Origin: Stomoxys calcitrans
Taxonomy: Eukaryota > Arthropoda > Insecta > Diptera > Muscidae
Length of the DNA stretch: 64,000 nt
Assembly: GCF_963082655.1 (NCBI RefSeq)
Contig: NC_081554.1
Location: 61,831,820-61,895,819, forward strand
Direction: 5' to 3'
This document shows, in pieces, positions 44,580-54,493 of this stretch. The number at the start of each line of letters is the position of its first letter. Position 1 is the first letter of the stretch. A program made the position numbers and the translations under genes. The notes beneath the pieces were generated by a model. It saw only the letters and a program-made list of their open reading frames with translations. It ran no database searches and was not told where the DNA came from.

Positions 44580-46235
44580 ACAGAAATGAAGTTCAGTTTA
44601 GGGGGTGCTTTAGGGCGTACCCCAAAACACTTGGCTCGAAAATTGGATACCAAATTCGTTTTCTATTCTCAAATACCTTTTATTTGAGTCCCATATTGTC
44701 ATAATGGGTCAACTAACCCATTTAACGCATCTTTAGGAGGAAACGCGCCACCTAGACTTGCACGCAAATTTTAATGTCATATTCGTAATCTACTCCTCAA
44801 TACCTTTCATTTGAGTCCCATATAACCATGGTCGGCTAATATGCCCATTTGGAGGTATTTGGGGGTGGGCAACCTCCCATTACTTAGACCTAATGTTTTA
44901 TGCTAAATTTGTAATCTACTGCCTAATACTTTTCATTTGAGTCCCGTATTGACATGAACTTGGAATATATCTGTTTAGAGTAGTTTCGGAGTTGGGGTGG
45001 CCCGCTGGGTACTTGGACCCAAATTTTAATACCATATTTGTTATTTGGTCTCGAATACCTTTGATACCCTTATTGTGCCCAACGGACCACTTTCGGATAT
45101 GGGTGGCGTTTTTGGGGTAAGGGGGAGGGTCCGCCCCTCCCGATATCTAAAAATTATAAAGCCTATGTTTCCTTCCAGACAAACGTACACAATCTATGAA
45201 AATTTTAAGAAAATCGGTTCAGCCAAGTATCATATAGTCATAATGGGTCTAATGGCGTTTTTGAGGGGTGGCATGACCCCCTATACTTCAATCTGATTTT
45301 CTATGCCAGATTCGAAATCTACTCCCGAATATCTTTCATTAAACTTATTTTAAGGGGTTTTGGGGCTGGAGCGGCCCACCATACCCAAATACCTTTTATT
45401 TGAACGTCCTATATGTCTGTTTGGGGGAGTTTTGGGATTGGGGCGGCGCCGTACTTAGACTCAAAATTTAAAACCATATTCGTATTCTACTCTCCAATAC
45501 CTTTCATTTGATACCTATATTGTCCCGATCGGTCCACCTTTGATTTTGGGTTGTGTTTTTGTCATAAGGATAAGGGTCCGTCCCCTTTCCGATATCGAAA
45601 AAAATATGCGAAAACTTTGAGAAAATCGGTTCTGCCGTTTTTCAGTCTATACGGAACAAACAAATCGAGTCCCATATATCCGTGATTGGCTAATGTGCCC
45701 ATTTTGGGCGTTTTTGTGAGGGTGGGTTGACCCCCTATACTTCGACATGAATTTGTATGCCAGATTCGTTATCTACTCCCGCATACTTTTCATTTGATAC
45801 CCATATTGTCCTTATCGGTCCTCTTTTGATTTTGGGTGGTGTTTTTGGGGTAACGGTGGAGGGTCCGCCCCCTTCCGTTATCAATAAATTATAAAGCCTA
45901 TTCCTACTTTTTGACCTTATTCGTAATCTACTCCCGAATACCTTTCATTTGAGTCCCATATTGCCATGATCGTCAAAAAAACCTATTTTAAGGGGTTTTG
46001 GGGCTGGGGCGGCACCCCAGGTTCTTGGACCCAACTTTTATTATGAAATTCGTACTCTGCTCTTGAGTACCATTTATTTGAATCCCATATTGTCCTGATC
46101 GGTGCACTTTTATTTTTGGGTAGTAGTTTTGGGGTAAGGAGGAGCGTCCGCCCCCCTCCCGATATCAAAAAATTATATAGCCTATGTTTCCTTCCAAACC
46201 AACCTACACAATCTGTGAAAATTTCAAGGTAATCG
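44580..46235 (-). mobile_element. non-autonomous Helitron-like element (family H), copy d, both ends cut
   Basis: About a dozen antisense ~130-bp units (CTACTCCCGAATACCTTTC, GAGTCCCATATTG) include two leader-like blocks at 45150-45245 and 45590-45665. It lacks the hairpin 3' end and stops on the right at CAAGGTAATCG. Confidence 0.65.
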
Positions 46236-46239
46236 TTTT

Positions 46240-46560
46240 CAAATTTTTTAAAGAGAGTAAAATGGCTCTTACTCTCCTGCATATTTGTACTGGAAATGTA
46301 CGCGAACAGACCTACTGTTGTAATGGCTCAATGTAATGATCAGTGTAAACGTGCTTCTAGCACCTTTCACATTCTGTAAACAGTATCATCCGTATTCACA
46401 CTACTTAATGTAGATTTGAAATGGGTTTATTTGACAGATTTCCTTCAGTGAACTGTCAAATGAAAATATTTTAAGGTTTCAATAAGTTTTGTGAATACAT
46501 CCGTATGACTTTGAGTCTATCAAAGTCCAAACGAAACAAAACAACAAAGTGCCTTTCATT
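46240..46560. other. unique DNA with a possible old MITE
   Basis: GTATTCACACTACTTAATG at 46390 and TTTTGTGAATACATCCG at 46486 form a short inverted pair around a TTTGACAG...CTGTCAAAT palindrome. This is too weak for a firm call. Confidence 0.3.
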
Positions 46561-47966
46561 TTTATACCCTCCACCATAGGATGGGGGTATACTAATTTCG
46601 TCATTCTGTTTGTAACTTCTCGAAATATTCGACTAAGACCCCATAAAGTATATATATTCTTGATCGTCGCGACATTTTAAGTCGATTTAGCCATGTCCGT
46701 CCGTCCGTCCGTCCGTCTGTCTGTCGAAAGCACGCTAACTTTCGAAGGAGCAAAGTCAGCCGCTTGAAATTTTGCACAAATACTTTTTATTAGTGTAGGT
46801 CGGTTGGTATTGTAAATGGGCCAAACCGGTCCATGTTTTGATATAGCTGCCATATAAACCGATCTTGGGTCTTGACTTCTTGAGCCTTCTAGAGGGCGCA
46901 ATTCTTATCCGATTTTACTGCAATTACGCACGTAGTGTTTTGGTAGCACTTCCAATAACTGTGTTAAGTATGATTCAAATCGGTTCATGTTTTGATATAG
47001 CTGCCATATAAACCGACCTGGGATTTTGACTTCTTGAGCCTCTAGAGGGCGGAATTCTCGTCCAATTTAACTCACGTAGTGTTTTGGTATCACTTCCAAC
47101 AACTGTGTTAAGTATGATTCAAATCGGTTCACAATCTGGTATAGCTGTCATATAAACCGATCTTGGATCTTGACTTCGTGAGCCAATATTACGCGCAATT
47201 CTCATCCAATTTGGCTGAAATTTTGCATGAGGTGTTTTGTTATGACTTCCAATTACTGTGCTAAGTATGGCGTAAATCGGTATAGAACCGGATATAGCTG
47301 CCATATAAGCCGATCTGGGATTTTGACTTCTTGAGCCTCTAGAGGGCGGAATTCTCACCCGACTTGGCAGAAATTTTGTACAACGGCTTCTCTCATGACT
47401 TTCCACATACCTGTCTAATATGGTCGGAATCGATCAATAGCTTGATACAGCTCCCATATAAACTTATCTTGCTTCTTGAGCCCCTACAAGGCGCAATTCT
47501 TATGCGAATGAACTGAAATATTACACAATGACTTCTACAATGTTCAGCATTCATTTATGGTCCGAATCGGACTACAACTTGATATATTGGGTTGCCCAAA
47601 AAGTAATTGCGGATTTTTTAAAAGAAAGTAAATGCATTTTTAATAAAACTTAGAATGAAGTTTAATCAAATATACTTTTTTTACACTTTTTTTCTAAAAC
47701 AAGCTAAAAGTAACAGCTGATAACTGACAGAAGAAAGAATGCAATTACAGAGTCACAAGCTGTGAAAAAAATTGTCAACGCTGACTATATGAAAAATCCG
47801 CAATTACTCTTTGGGCAACCCAATAGCTCCAATAGCATAACAGTTCTTATTCAATTTTCTTAGTTTGTCTAAAAAGAGATACTGCGTACAGAATTCGATA
47901 AACGCGATCAATGATGGAGGGTATATAAGATTCGGCCCGGCCAAACTTAGCACGCTCTTACTTGTT
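46561..47966 (+). mobile_element. DINE-1/Helentron-like element with mariner MITE
   Basis: Complete from TTTATACCCTCCACCATAGG to TTCGGCCCGGCCAAACTTAG and CTTACTTGTT. The MITE at 47587-47823 interrupts the sequence CTTGATATA^GCTCCAATAG, whose uninterrupted form is at 38638. Confidence 0.85.
47587..47823 (+). mobile_element. mariner-derived MITE, copy 3
   Basis: 237 bp, TTGGGTTGCCC...GGGCAACCCAA, with TA at 47585-47586 and 47824-47825. It is orientated like the left end of the 16238 mariner. Confidence 0.95.
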
Positions 47967-48522
47967 TTTTCCTGCTATGAGTCATGAACATAACACCAGC
48001 CATATATCGAGTACAAAAAATACCAAGACAACTGTCTATCCGTATTCATTTACATAAATTATGTTCAACATTGCCCATCATGCAAAGCATTACCTTTTTC
48101 CATTAATCAATGGCCATTAAATAATAAATAAATATTTGTGGTTCTTAGCAACCATTTCAATTTTCATCCCTCCATAAAAACGGACAACAAAATAAAACGA
48201 GACACCCGGTTGTCACTATTCGTTTATAACAACCCTGTCTTGTTTGTTTGGTTTCTTTGACAGCTCCACTGCAGCAGCAGTCATAGGCATTGTCAGCTGT
48301 CATTAGTTGTGGCACTCTCACTATAAATTCTGCTCTCACTTAACGCAGACGTGTATTTTGTTGTTGTATCACTGAAAACAAAAAAAAAAACTCATTCGGA
48401 AAAAATCAACAGAAGGAATTTGTTAAACTAGAGAAAATCAACAGCATTTTTATACTTTTATATAAAGAAAGAAAAGCACTGGACACACACCCTAGCATAC
48501 ACACAAACAGCATCTAGACAAA
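47967..48522 (+). promoter_or_regulatory. upstream region of the HSBP1 gene
   Basis: This is the only TE-free stretch before the start codon. TATAAA occurs at 48322-48327 and 48461-48466. The second would put transcription start near 48490 with a short leader, the first near 48350 with a ~170-nt leader. I cannot choose between them. No heat-shock element array (alternating GAA/TTC) is obvious. Confidence 0.35.
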
Positions 48523-48621
48523 ATGACTGATATGAAGAATGAATTGGACAGCGATTTGGACCAGAATTATTCACTCAACAGCAATGCAGATCCCAAAAAT
48601 ATGCAGGAATTAACGATTTAT
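48523..48621 (+). CDS. HSBP1: heat shock factor-binding protein 1 homologue, coding exon 1
   Basis: It encodes the first 33 residues: an acidic head MTDMKNELDSDLDQNYSLNS, then ADPKNMQELTIY. Human HSBP1 has a related DPKTVQDLT stretch at this point. The start context (GACAAAATGAC) is a good fly start. The exon ends in TAT followed by GTGAGT, a canonical donor, at phase 0. Reading on into the intron would add about 40 unrelated residues before a stop at 48742, so an intron-retention product would lose the coiled coil. Together with exon 2 the protein has 84 residues. The family is nuclear and cytosolic, forms trimeric coiled coils and binds the oligomerisation region of heat shock factor 1 to dampen its activity. 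Confidence 0.93.
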
Positions 48622-49270
48622 GTGAGTAGTAGTAGTATTGTAGTTGGTGTAATTAATGGTGGGTGTCCAGTTGCACCGGGCATTAATAATTCCATAACTG
48701 GCTACGGCCATGGCCAGATGTATCAAAGTGTCTATCAAAGCTAATGAGAGTATTAAATTTCCTGTGTTTAAATTTGTGGCTGGTCTTAGCGAACTTTTGT
48801 TTATTAACAAAATACGTAATAATAATTAGATGTGTAGTGGCATACCTTGTGTTTCCCCGCTGTCTATGAAGCTTGCCCCCTAACTACTTTGTCGACTTCT
48901 TGCAAACTGTGATTATTGTGCAAACAAAAAAGGGCGGAACGTTTTTCCACCACAACAGCTATGCAAAATTATCGTTGCTTACTTTGACTTATCTACACTC
49001 TTGAGTCGCCCTTTTTGCCGCATTAATTATGAATGCGGGTGCAGCTTAAATGCGTGCGAGCCCATGGGTCCATCAATCTTTTAAAAGAAAAAATAATATC
49101 CCATACTTTATAAACACACCTCATATGGTGTATGGCAGTTCAAAGTCTGGTCGGGATTAAAAGGCATTTTTAAAATATCGCTTTTAAATTTATCAGCTCT
49201 TTTTTTGGCTATGAAAATTTGCAAACATTTTGATCGGTGTTGTTGTTGGTGTACGTTCACAATAAATATA

Positions 49271-50705
49271 AAATAAGTAAACGCGTGCTAAGTTCGGCCG
49301 GGCCGAATCTTCTAAACCCTCCAGCATGGATCGGATTTGTCGAGTTCTTTTCCCGCCATCTTAGGCAAAAAAAAAGGATAAAAGAAAAGATTTGCTCTTC
49401 TATTAGAGCGATATCAAGATATGGTCCGGTTCGAACCACAATTATATGTTGGAGACTTGTGTAATATGTCAGCCAATTCGAATAAGAATTGCGCCCTTTG
49501 GGGGCTCAAGAAGTAAATAGAGAGATCGATTTATATGTGAGCTGTATCAGGCTATAGACCGATTCAGACCATAAAAAACACGTATGTTGATGGTGATGAT
49601 AGAATCCGTCGTACAAAATTTCAGGCAAATCGGATAATAATAGCGACCTCTAGAGGTTCAAAAAGTCAAGACCCCGGCAGCTATGTCCGGTTATTTGCCG
49701 ATTTGAACCTTATTTAGCACAGTTGTTGGAAGTCATAGCAAAACACGTCATGCAAAATTTCATTCCAATCGGATAAGAATTGGGCCCTCTAGAGGCTCAA
49801 GAAGTCAAGACCAAAAATCGGTTTATAAGGCAGCTATGTCCGGTTATTGGCCGATTTGAACCTTATTTAGCACAGTTGTTGGAAGTCATAGCAAAACACG
49901 TCATGCAAAATTTCATTCCAAACGGATAAGAATTGGGCCCTCTAGAGGCTCAAAAAGTCAAGACCAAAAATCGGTTTATATGGCAGATATATCAGGTTAT
50001 GGACCGATTTGAACCATACTTGGTACATATGTTGGATGTCATAAAAAAAACACGTCGTGCTAAATTTCATTTCAATCGGATAAGAATTGCACATTCTAGA
50101 GTATCAAGAAGTCAAGACCCAAGATCGGTTTATATGGCAGCTATATCAGTTTATGGGTCGATTTGAACCTAACTTAGCACAGTTGTTGGAAGTTATAGCA
50201 GAACACGTCGTGCAAAATTTCATTCTAATCGAAAAAGAATTGCGCCCTCTAGAGGGTCAAGACCTTAGATCGGTTTATATGACAGCTATATCAGGTTATG
50301 GACCGATTTGAACCATACTTGGCACATTTGTTGGATATCGTAATAAAACACGTCATGCTAAATTTCATTCCAATCGGATAAGAATTGGGCCCTCTAGAGG
50401 CTCAAGAAGTCAAGACCCAAGATCGGTTAATATGGCAGCTATATAAAAACATAGACCGATATGGCCCATTTACAATCCCAACCAACCTTCACTAATAAGA
50501 AGTATTTGTGCAAAATTTCAAGCGGCTAGCTTTACTCCTTCGAAAGTTAGCGTGCTTTCGACAAACAGACAGACGGACATGGCTAGATCGACATAAAATG
50601 TCACGACGATCTATACATACTTTATGGGGTCTCAGACGAATATTTCGAGTAGTTACAAACAGAATGACGAAATTAGTATACCCCCATCCTATGTTGGAGG
50701 GTATA
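49271..50705 (-). mobile_element. DINE-1/Helentron-like element in HSBP1 intron
   Basis: Antisense from GCGTGCTAAGTTCGGCCGG to CCTATGTTGGAGGGTATAA, with six to seven units of about 153 bp. One unit (49680-49740) is repeated almost exactly at 49835-49880. Confidence 0.85.
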
Positions 50706-50759
50706 AAAATTTTCGTTCTGAGGTTACTTTGAAACGATTATCAACTCCGGATCCTGCTA

Positions 50760-51150
50760 CGAGAATGTGGGCGCTTCTATTGAAGCAGTCCATAGTGATT
50801 TTGCAGATAGATAAGTTGGTTTCTCCGGGCATGCATGAGAATGTTGCCACACTTTCATGAGGTGATAGCTATCCTCTACAAGTTCCAATAGGTGAGCAAG
50901 CGATCGCTGCGGGAAAATGATAGCCATAGGTTATTTCAAGTCACCAATAATTCGCCTTGTTTTATCGAGTATCACTGGCACTCAGTATCTAAGCAAGAGC
51001 CGATGCCATCCGGCCACTCACTGAGACTCTCCACTCGATATCGCTGTGTAAAACATGCCACTATCCGCAGCTATCGGAGGCGCGAGGTAGCTCTCATCTA
51101 AGATTCGCCTGGTAGTTCTCTACTGAGCCTCGATGAACACCACACAAATC
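50760..51150 (-). repeat. non-coding dispersed repeat R, copy 3
   Basis: Antisense copy: AATAGGTGAGCAAGCGATCG, TTTTATCGAGTATCACTGGC, CACTGAGACTCTCC and CACCACACAAATC. Confidence 0.6.
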
Positions 51151-51151
51151 T

Positions 51152-51330
51152 TGTTGTTGTTGTTGTTGTTGTAGCAGTGTGTTATACACTGAGGTGCCAG
51201 CCCTTGCCGATGAAGAACTCCATCGGGTCAATCCGGTACGTACAACCGGCTGCCATGCGATTGATCACACAAATCTTCATCGGCAAGGGCTGCCGCCTCA
51301 GAGTACAACACACTGTTACAACAACAACCA
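51152..51330. repeat. inverted pair of TTG/CAA-tailed repeat pieces
   Basis: TTGTTGTTGTAGCAGTGTG, ACTGAGG and GCAGCCCTTGCCGATGAAG at 51152-51214 recur inverted at 51275-51330. Another direct copy is at 51486-51540 and an inverted one at about 52000-52035. The middle contains GGTACGTACAACCGGCTGCCAT, also seen at 52795-52816. Confidence 0.6.
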
Positions 51331-51339
51331 CACAAATCA

Positions 51340-51485
51340 AAGCTAAGAGCTGTCGTCCTGCAGTACGCCGTTCGGACTCACCTCTAAAATTAAGGTACCT
51401 TAATTTTAACTTCGGACAGCGCTAATTGAAATGTGAGCGGTTCTCCCCCTGTTCCTTAAGGGAACGTTCGTGGGCAAAATTTGAA
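51340..51485 (+). mobile_element. SINE family S1, 3' half
   Basis: GTACGCCGTTCGGACTC, GAAATGTGAGCGG, CCCTGTTCCTTAAGGGAACG and GGGCAAAATTTGAA match the body and tail of S1. A small palindrome AAATTAAGGTACCTTAATTT sits in the middle. Confidence 0.65.
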
Positions 51486-51572
51486 TTTGGTTGTTGTTGT
51501 TGTAGCAGTGCGTTGTACACTGAGGTGGCAGCCCTTGCCTGGTATTACTACCAAGTTCATTATTTTCCACAT

Positions 51573-51880
51573 GAGGCCACCGTGGCGCAGAGTTTAACAC
51601 GTCCGGCTATGACGCCGAACGCCTGGGTTCAAATCCCGGCGTGAACATCAGACAAATTTTCAAAGGTGGTTTTCCCCTTACTAAGGCTGGCAACATTTGT
51701 GAGGTTTCCAGCCATGTTAAATCTTCTCTACCAAGTGGTGTTGCTAAGCGGCACGCCATTCGGACTCAGCATAAAAAAGGAGGCTCCTTATCATTGAGCT
51801 TAAAACTTGAATCGGACGGCACTCATTGATATGTGAGAAGTATACCCTGTTCCTTAATGGAATGTTCATGGGAAATTTAG
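51573..51880 (+). mobile_element. SINE family S1, near full length
   Basis: GAGGCCACCGTGGCGCAG and the B box GGGTTCAAATCCCGG, through to GGAATGTTCATGGG. A 57-62 codon frame inside is not a gene. Confidence 0.85.
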
Positions 51881-52039
51881 GAGTCATTATTTTCTATTGG
51901 TTGCGTACGAAAGCTGAGTAGGACTAAATACGTGTGTGGTAAATATCTGAACCTGATCCATCACTGCATATAAGAACTGAGGTGATTGTGTACTGCGTCC
52001 CTCAGTGTACAACACACTGCTACAACAACAACAACTGGG

Positions 52040-52400
52040 CCCGGCACGGGATAGCTGTGTGCACCACACAAGCTGGAAATTTAAGGTACGATCTGTGTGG
52101 TGTTCTTTGCTGTCACGAGAAGCTTATCTGCGAGCTACCAGTCGCGTCCACAGGTTGCGGATAGTAGAGTGCTCCATACGGAGTAGCTGCAACGGCTGTT
52201 GCGGACAATCTGCGGTATCGAGCGGAGATTCTCAGTGAGAGTCCGGGCGGCACCGGTTATTGCACAAATACTGAGTGCCTTTGATGCTCGATATGCCAAG
52301 GCGAGTTATTGACGCCTTAAAATACCCAATTGCCACCCTGTTCCCACGCCCACCTTTTCTTTTCATAAAAATGTCGCCACAACAACAACAACTGGGGTGA
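52040..52400 (+). repeat. non-coding dispersed repeat R, copy 4
   Basis: GGCACGGGATAGCTGTGTGC, CGCGTCCACAGGTTGCG and CAAATACTGAGTGCC. It ends in ACAACAACAACAACTGGGG at about 52400, so R may have a (CAA)n-type tail. Confidence 0.6.
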
Positions 52401-52404
52401 ATTT

Positions 52405-52840
52405 ATTGTTGTTGTAGCAGTTTATTGTCTGCTTGATTCTGTTGAGTGTCAAGACCCAGGAACTCTGCGACTAAGATGGGATGCGTCCACAGGGATCTGT
52501 GTCTGAATCGGGTGGTTCTGGCCGGGCAGTTAAACAGGTGACGTGTATCGTGCGGTCTCTGGTTACAATCGGGACATACATCTAGCACGTCGGCATCAAT
52601 CCTTACTCTGTAGGAGTTAAGGCGACTGCATCTGTCGGAACGTAATTGAGCCAGAACTACTCTGGTTTGCCGGGGGAGGTCAAATTCTTCAGGTGCAATG
52701 GGTGACGGTCGTTCTCTACATTCTACACTACATTCTCCCGGTAGCCAATTACCGCATCTGCTACCGTGTCTGCATGAATGTTCGGTTCAATCCGGTGCGT
52801 ACAACCGGCTGCCATAAGATTCTGTGGGGTCCCACACTAC
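52405..52840 (-). pseudogene. LINE C 3' fragment (C-terminal zinc region)
   Basis: The minus strand reads VCPDCNQRPHDTRHLFNCPA (C-x2-C...H-x4-C), then SLWTHPILVAEFLGLDTQQ, and a CAACAACAA tail at 52407. The same region is at 62391-62640 in better context. Confidence 0.75.
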
Positions 52841-52842
52841 CC

Positions 52843-53030
52843 AAAAACAAAACCCCAAATTGACATGTACTGCGATCGAGACATAACAGGTACCAAATGG
52901 AACGTATTGAGGAGTGGAGAACGAAAAAAGGCCAAACAGAAACGTGAAGCGGTCGGGATATTATGGGACTCGAGTGAAATGGCTTTGGCGGTGAATTACG
53001 AATCTGATATAATTTTTTTGGATCAAGTAA
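52843..53030 (+). mobile_element. Helitron-like (family H) fragment
   Basis: One and a half diverged units: GCGATCGAGACATAACAGG, GGGATATTATGGGACTCG and TTACGAATCTGATATAA. Confidence 0.55.
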
Positions 53031-53040
53031 CTTGTGAACA

Positions 53041-53275
53041 AAATTTTCAACGGTGGTTTTCCCCTCCTAATGCTGGCAACATTTGTGAGATACTATGCCA
53101 TGTAAAACTTCTCTCGAAAGAGGTGTCGCAATGCGGCACGCCGTTCGGACTCGGCTATAAAAAGGAGGCCCCTTATCATTGAGCTTAAAACTTGAATCGG
53201 ACTGCACTCATTGATATGTGAGAAATTTGCCCCTGTCCCTTAGTGGAATGTTCATGGGCAAAATTTGCATTTTTT
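53041..53275 (+). mobile_element. SINE family S1, 5'-truncated, with 11-bp TSD
   Basis: It lacks the tRNA head and starts at AAATTTTCAACGG. It ends GGGCAAAATTTGCATTTTTT. It is flanked by ACTTGTGAACA at 53030-53040 and 53276-53286, showing that it inserted already truncated. Confidence 0.85.
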
Positions 53276-53449
53276 ACTTGTGAACACACCCACAGAAAAT
53301 CGCTAAAGACGACATTGTTTAATTTTTTTTTTTCTTTTTCTAAAACTGCCTCCCCCAAGAGAGGGAAATCCAGGTTATTCAACAGCTTCAGATCAAGATA
53401 TACCAGTAGCGTCTTCCAAATGGATAATTTCCCCATACTATAAATCCAC

Positions 53450-53750
53450 CACCGTGGCTACCGTAGCGCGGAAGTTAGCATGTCCGCCTATGATGCTGAA
53501 CGCCTGGGTTCGAATCCTGGCAGAAACATCTGAAAAATTTTCAGCGGTGGTTATCCCCTCCTAATGCTGGCGACATTTGTGAGGTACTTTGTCGTGTAAA
53601 AACTTCTTCCCAACGAGGTGTCGGTCTGCGGCACGCAGTTCGGACTCGGCTATAAAATGGAGGTCCCTTATCATTTAGCTTAAAATTGAATCGGACAGCA
53701 CTCATTGATTTATCAGAAGTTTGGAATGTTCATGGGGAAATTTGCATAAA
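53450..53750 (+). mobile_element. SINE family S1, near full length
   Basis: ACCGTGGCTACCGTAGCGCG, B box GGGTTCGAATCC, to GGAATGTTCATGGGG and TTTGCATAAA. It ends only about 65 bp before the HSBP1 acceptor. Confidence 0.85.
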
Positions 53751-53817
53751 TTCTTTTTCTAGACAATATCTATCAAAACTTGACTAATAAATATTTTTTC
53801 GTCTCATTTCTTTTCAG

Positions 53818-53973
53818 GTTCAAAATCTTTTGCAAAATGTCCAGGACAAATTTCAAACAATGTCCGATCAGATAATAACACGCATCGATGATATGGGCAA
53901 CCGGATAGATGATTTGGAAAAAAGCATTGCCGATCTTATGAATCAGGCCGGCGTTGAGGGTCCAGAGAAATAA
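53818..53973 (+). CDS. HSBP1: heat shock factor-binding protein 1 homologue, coding exon 2
   Basis: It encodes the last 51 residues and the stop TAA (53971-53973). The core [20 protein letters not shown] and [18 protein letters not shown] is nearly the same as vertebrate HSBP1, one of the most conserved small coiled coils. Hydrophobic heptad positions (V, L, V, F, M, I, I, M, I, L, I, L) run without a break. Human HSBP1 has 76 residues; this protein has 84 because of a longer N-terminus and a short end (GVEGPEK). The acceptor is TTTTCAG and the frame joins exon 1 as Y|V. The exon shows no damage, so the gene is probably functional despite its TE-loaded intron. Confidence 0.95.
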   Translation, partial: VQNLLQNVQDKFQTMSDQIITRIDDMGNRIDDLEKSIADLMNQAGVEGPEK

Positions 53974-54490
53974 GATCCAAAGATATTAGGAGGCAATAAA
54001 ACGAACTCCTAGGGCGAAATGAAACGCAAATGCAGGATGCTCAAACCAACAAAAAGAACCACAACCAATAAAGAAATATCAAAAGATCCCAACTCTTTAC
54101 AACTAGCATAGGAGTACATGTGTAATCTTCTCTCCTCTCCAAAAAAAAACAGAACCATAAAACCCATAACGATCCCTAACAACTTGAATGCACACCTAAT
54201 CATTAAATCATATAACATTGGTTTTCCTATTCGTAAATATCTTCTATTCTGTTATCTTCCACTTCCTTCTGCTTTCCTTTTTTTTTTATTTTTCTTATCG
54301 TAAGCGTATATTTAGTTCAGTTTAGTATAATTATTATAAAATTTACCCTTTTTTTAAGAATAATTAAGAAATTGAATTTTGTAATTAACACAAAACTGAG
54401 TATATATGTATGATGGTTACCACATGTTTGAGAGGTTTTTTTTAATTGTATTTATATTTTAATTTAATTCTAAAAGTAATAAAAAAAAAT
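53974..54490 (+). terminator. HSBP1 3' UTR and downstream DNA
   Basis: AATAAA occurs at 53995-54000 and 54067-54072, 22 and 94 nt after the stop; further AATAAA-like motifs lie near 54477. The rest is AT-rich and has no ORF with support. Confidence 0.6.
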
Positions 54491-54493
54491 AAA

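Larger units (their letters stand above)
48622..53817 (+). other. HSBP1 intron, 5196 bp, filled with TE copies
   Basis: GT (48622) to AG (53817), with a pyrimidine-rich end (TTTTTTCGTCTCATTTCTTTTCAG region). Unique intron DNA remains at about 48750-49265 and near the acceptor. The rest is a DINE (49271-50705), repeat R twice, LINE C pieces, a Helitron fragment and at least three SINEs. All intronic SINEs are in the sense orientation. Confidence 0.9.

Noticed and set aside
46388..46500. MITE with TTTGACAG palindrome
   Set aside because: Inverted ends pair over about 9 bp only; no TSD and no second copy.
48523..48744. A 73-residue continuous ORF starting at the HSBP1 start codon
   Set aside because: Residues after TIY are intronic; a canonical donor and a perfectly matching second exon 5.2 kb downstream explain the gene better.
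51573..51650. tRNA gene candidate (A and B boxes)
   Set aside because: The same head is attached to a conserved SINE body in over a dozen copies, has mismatches in the T stem and no clean acceptor stem.
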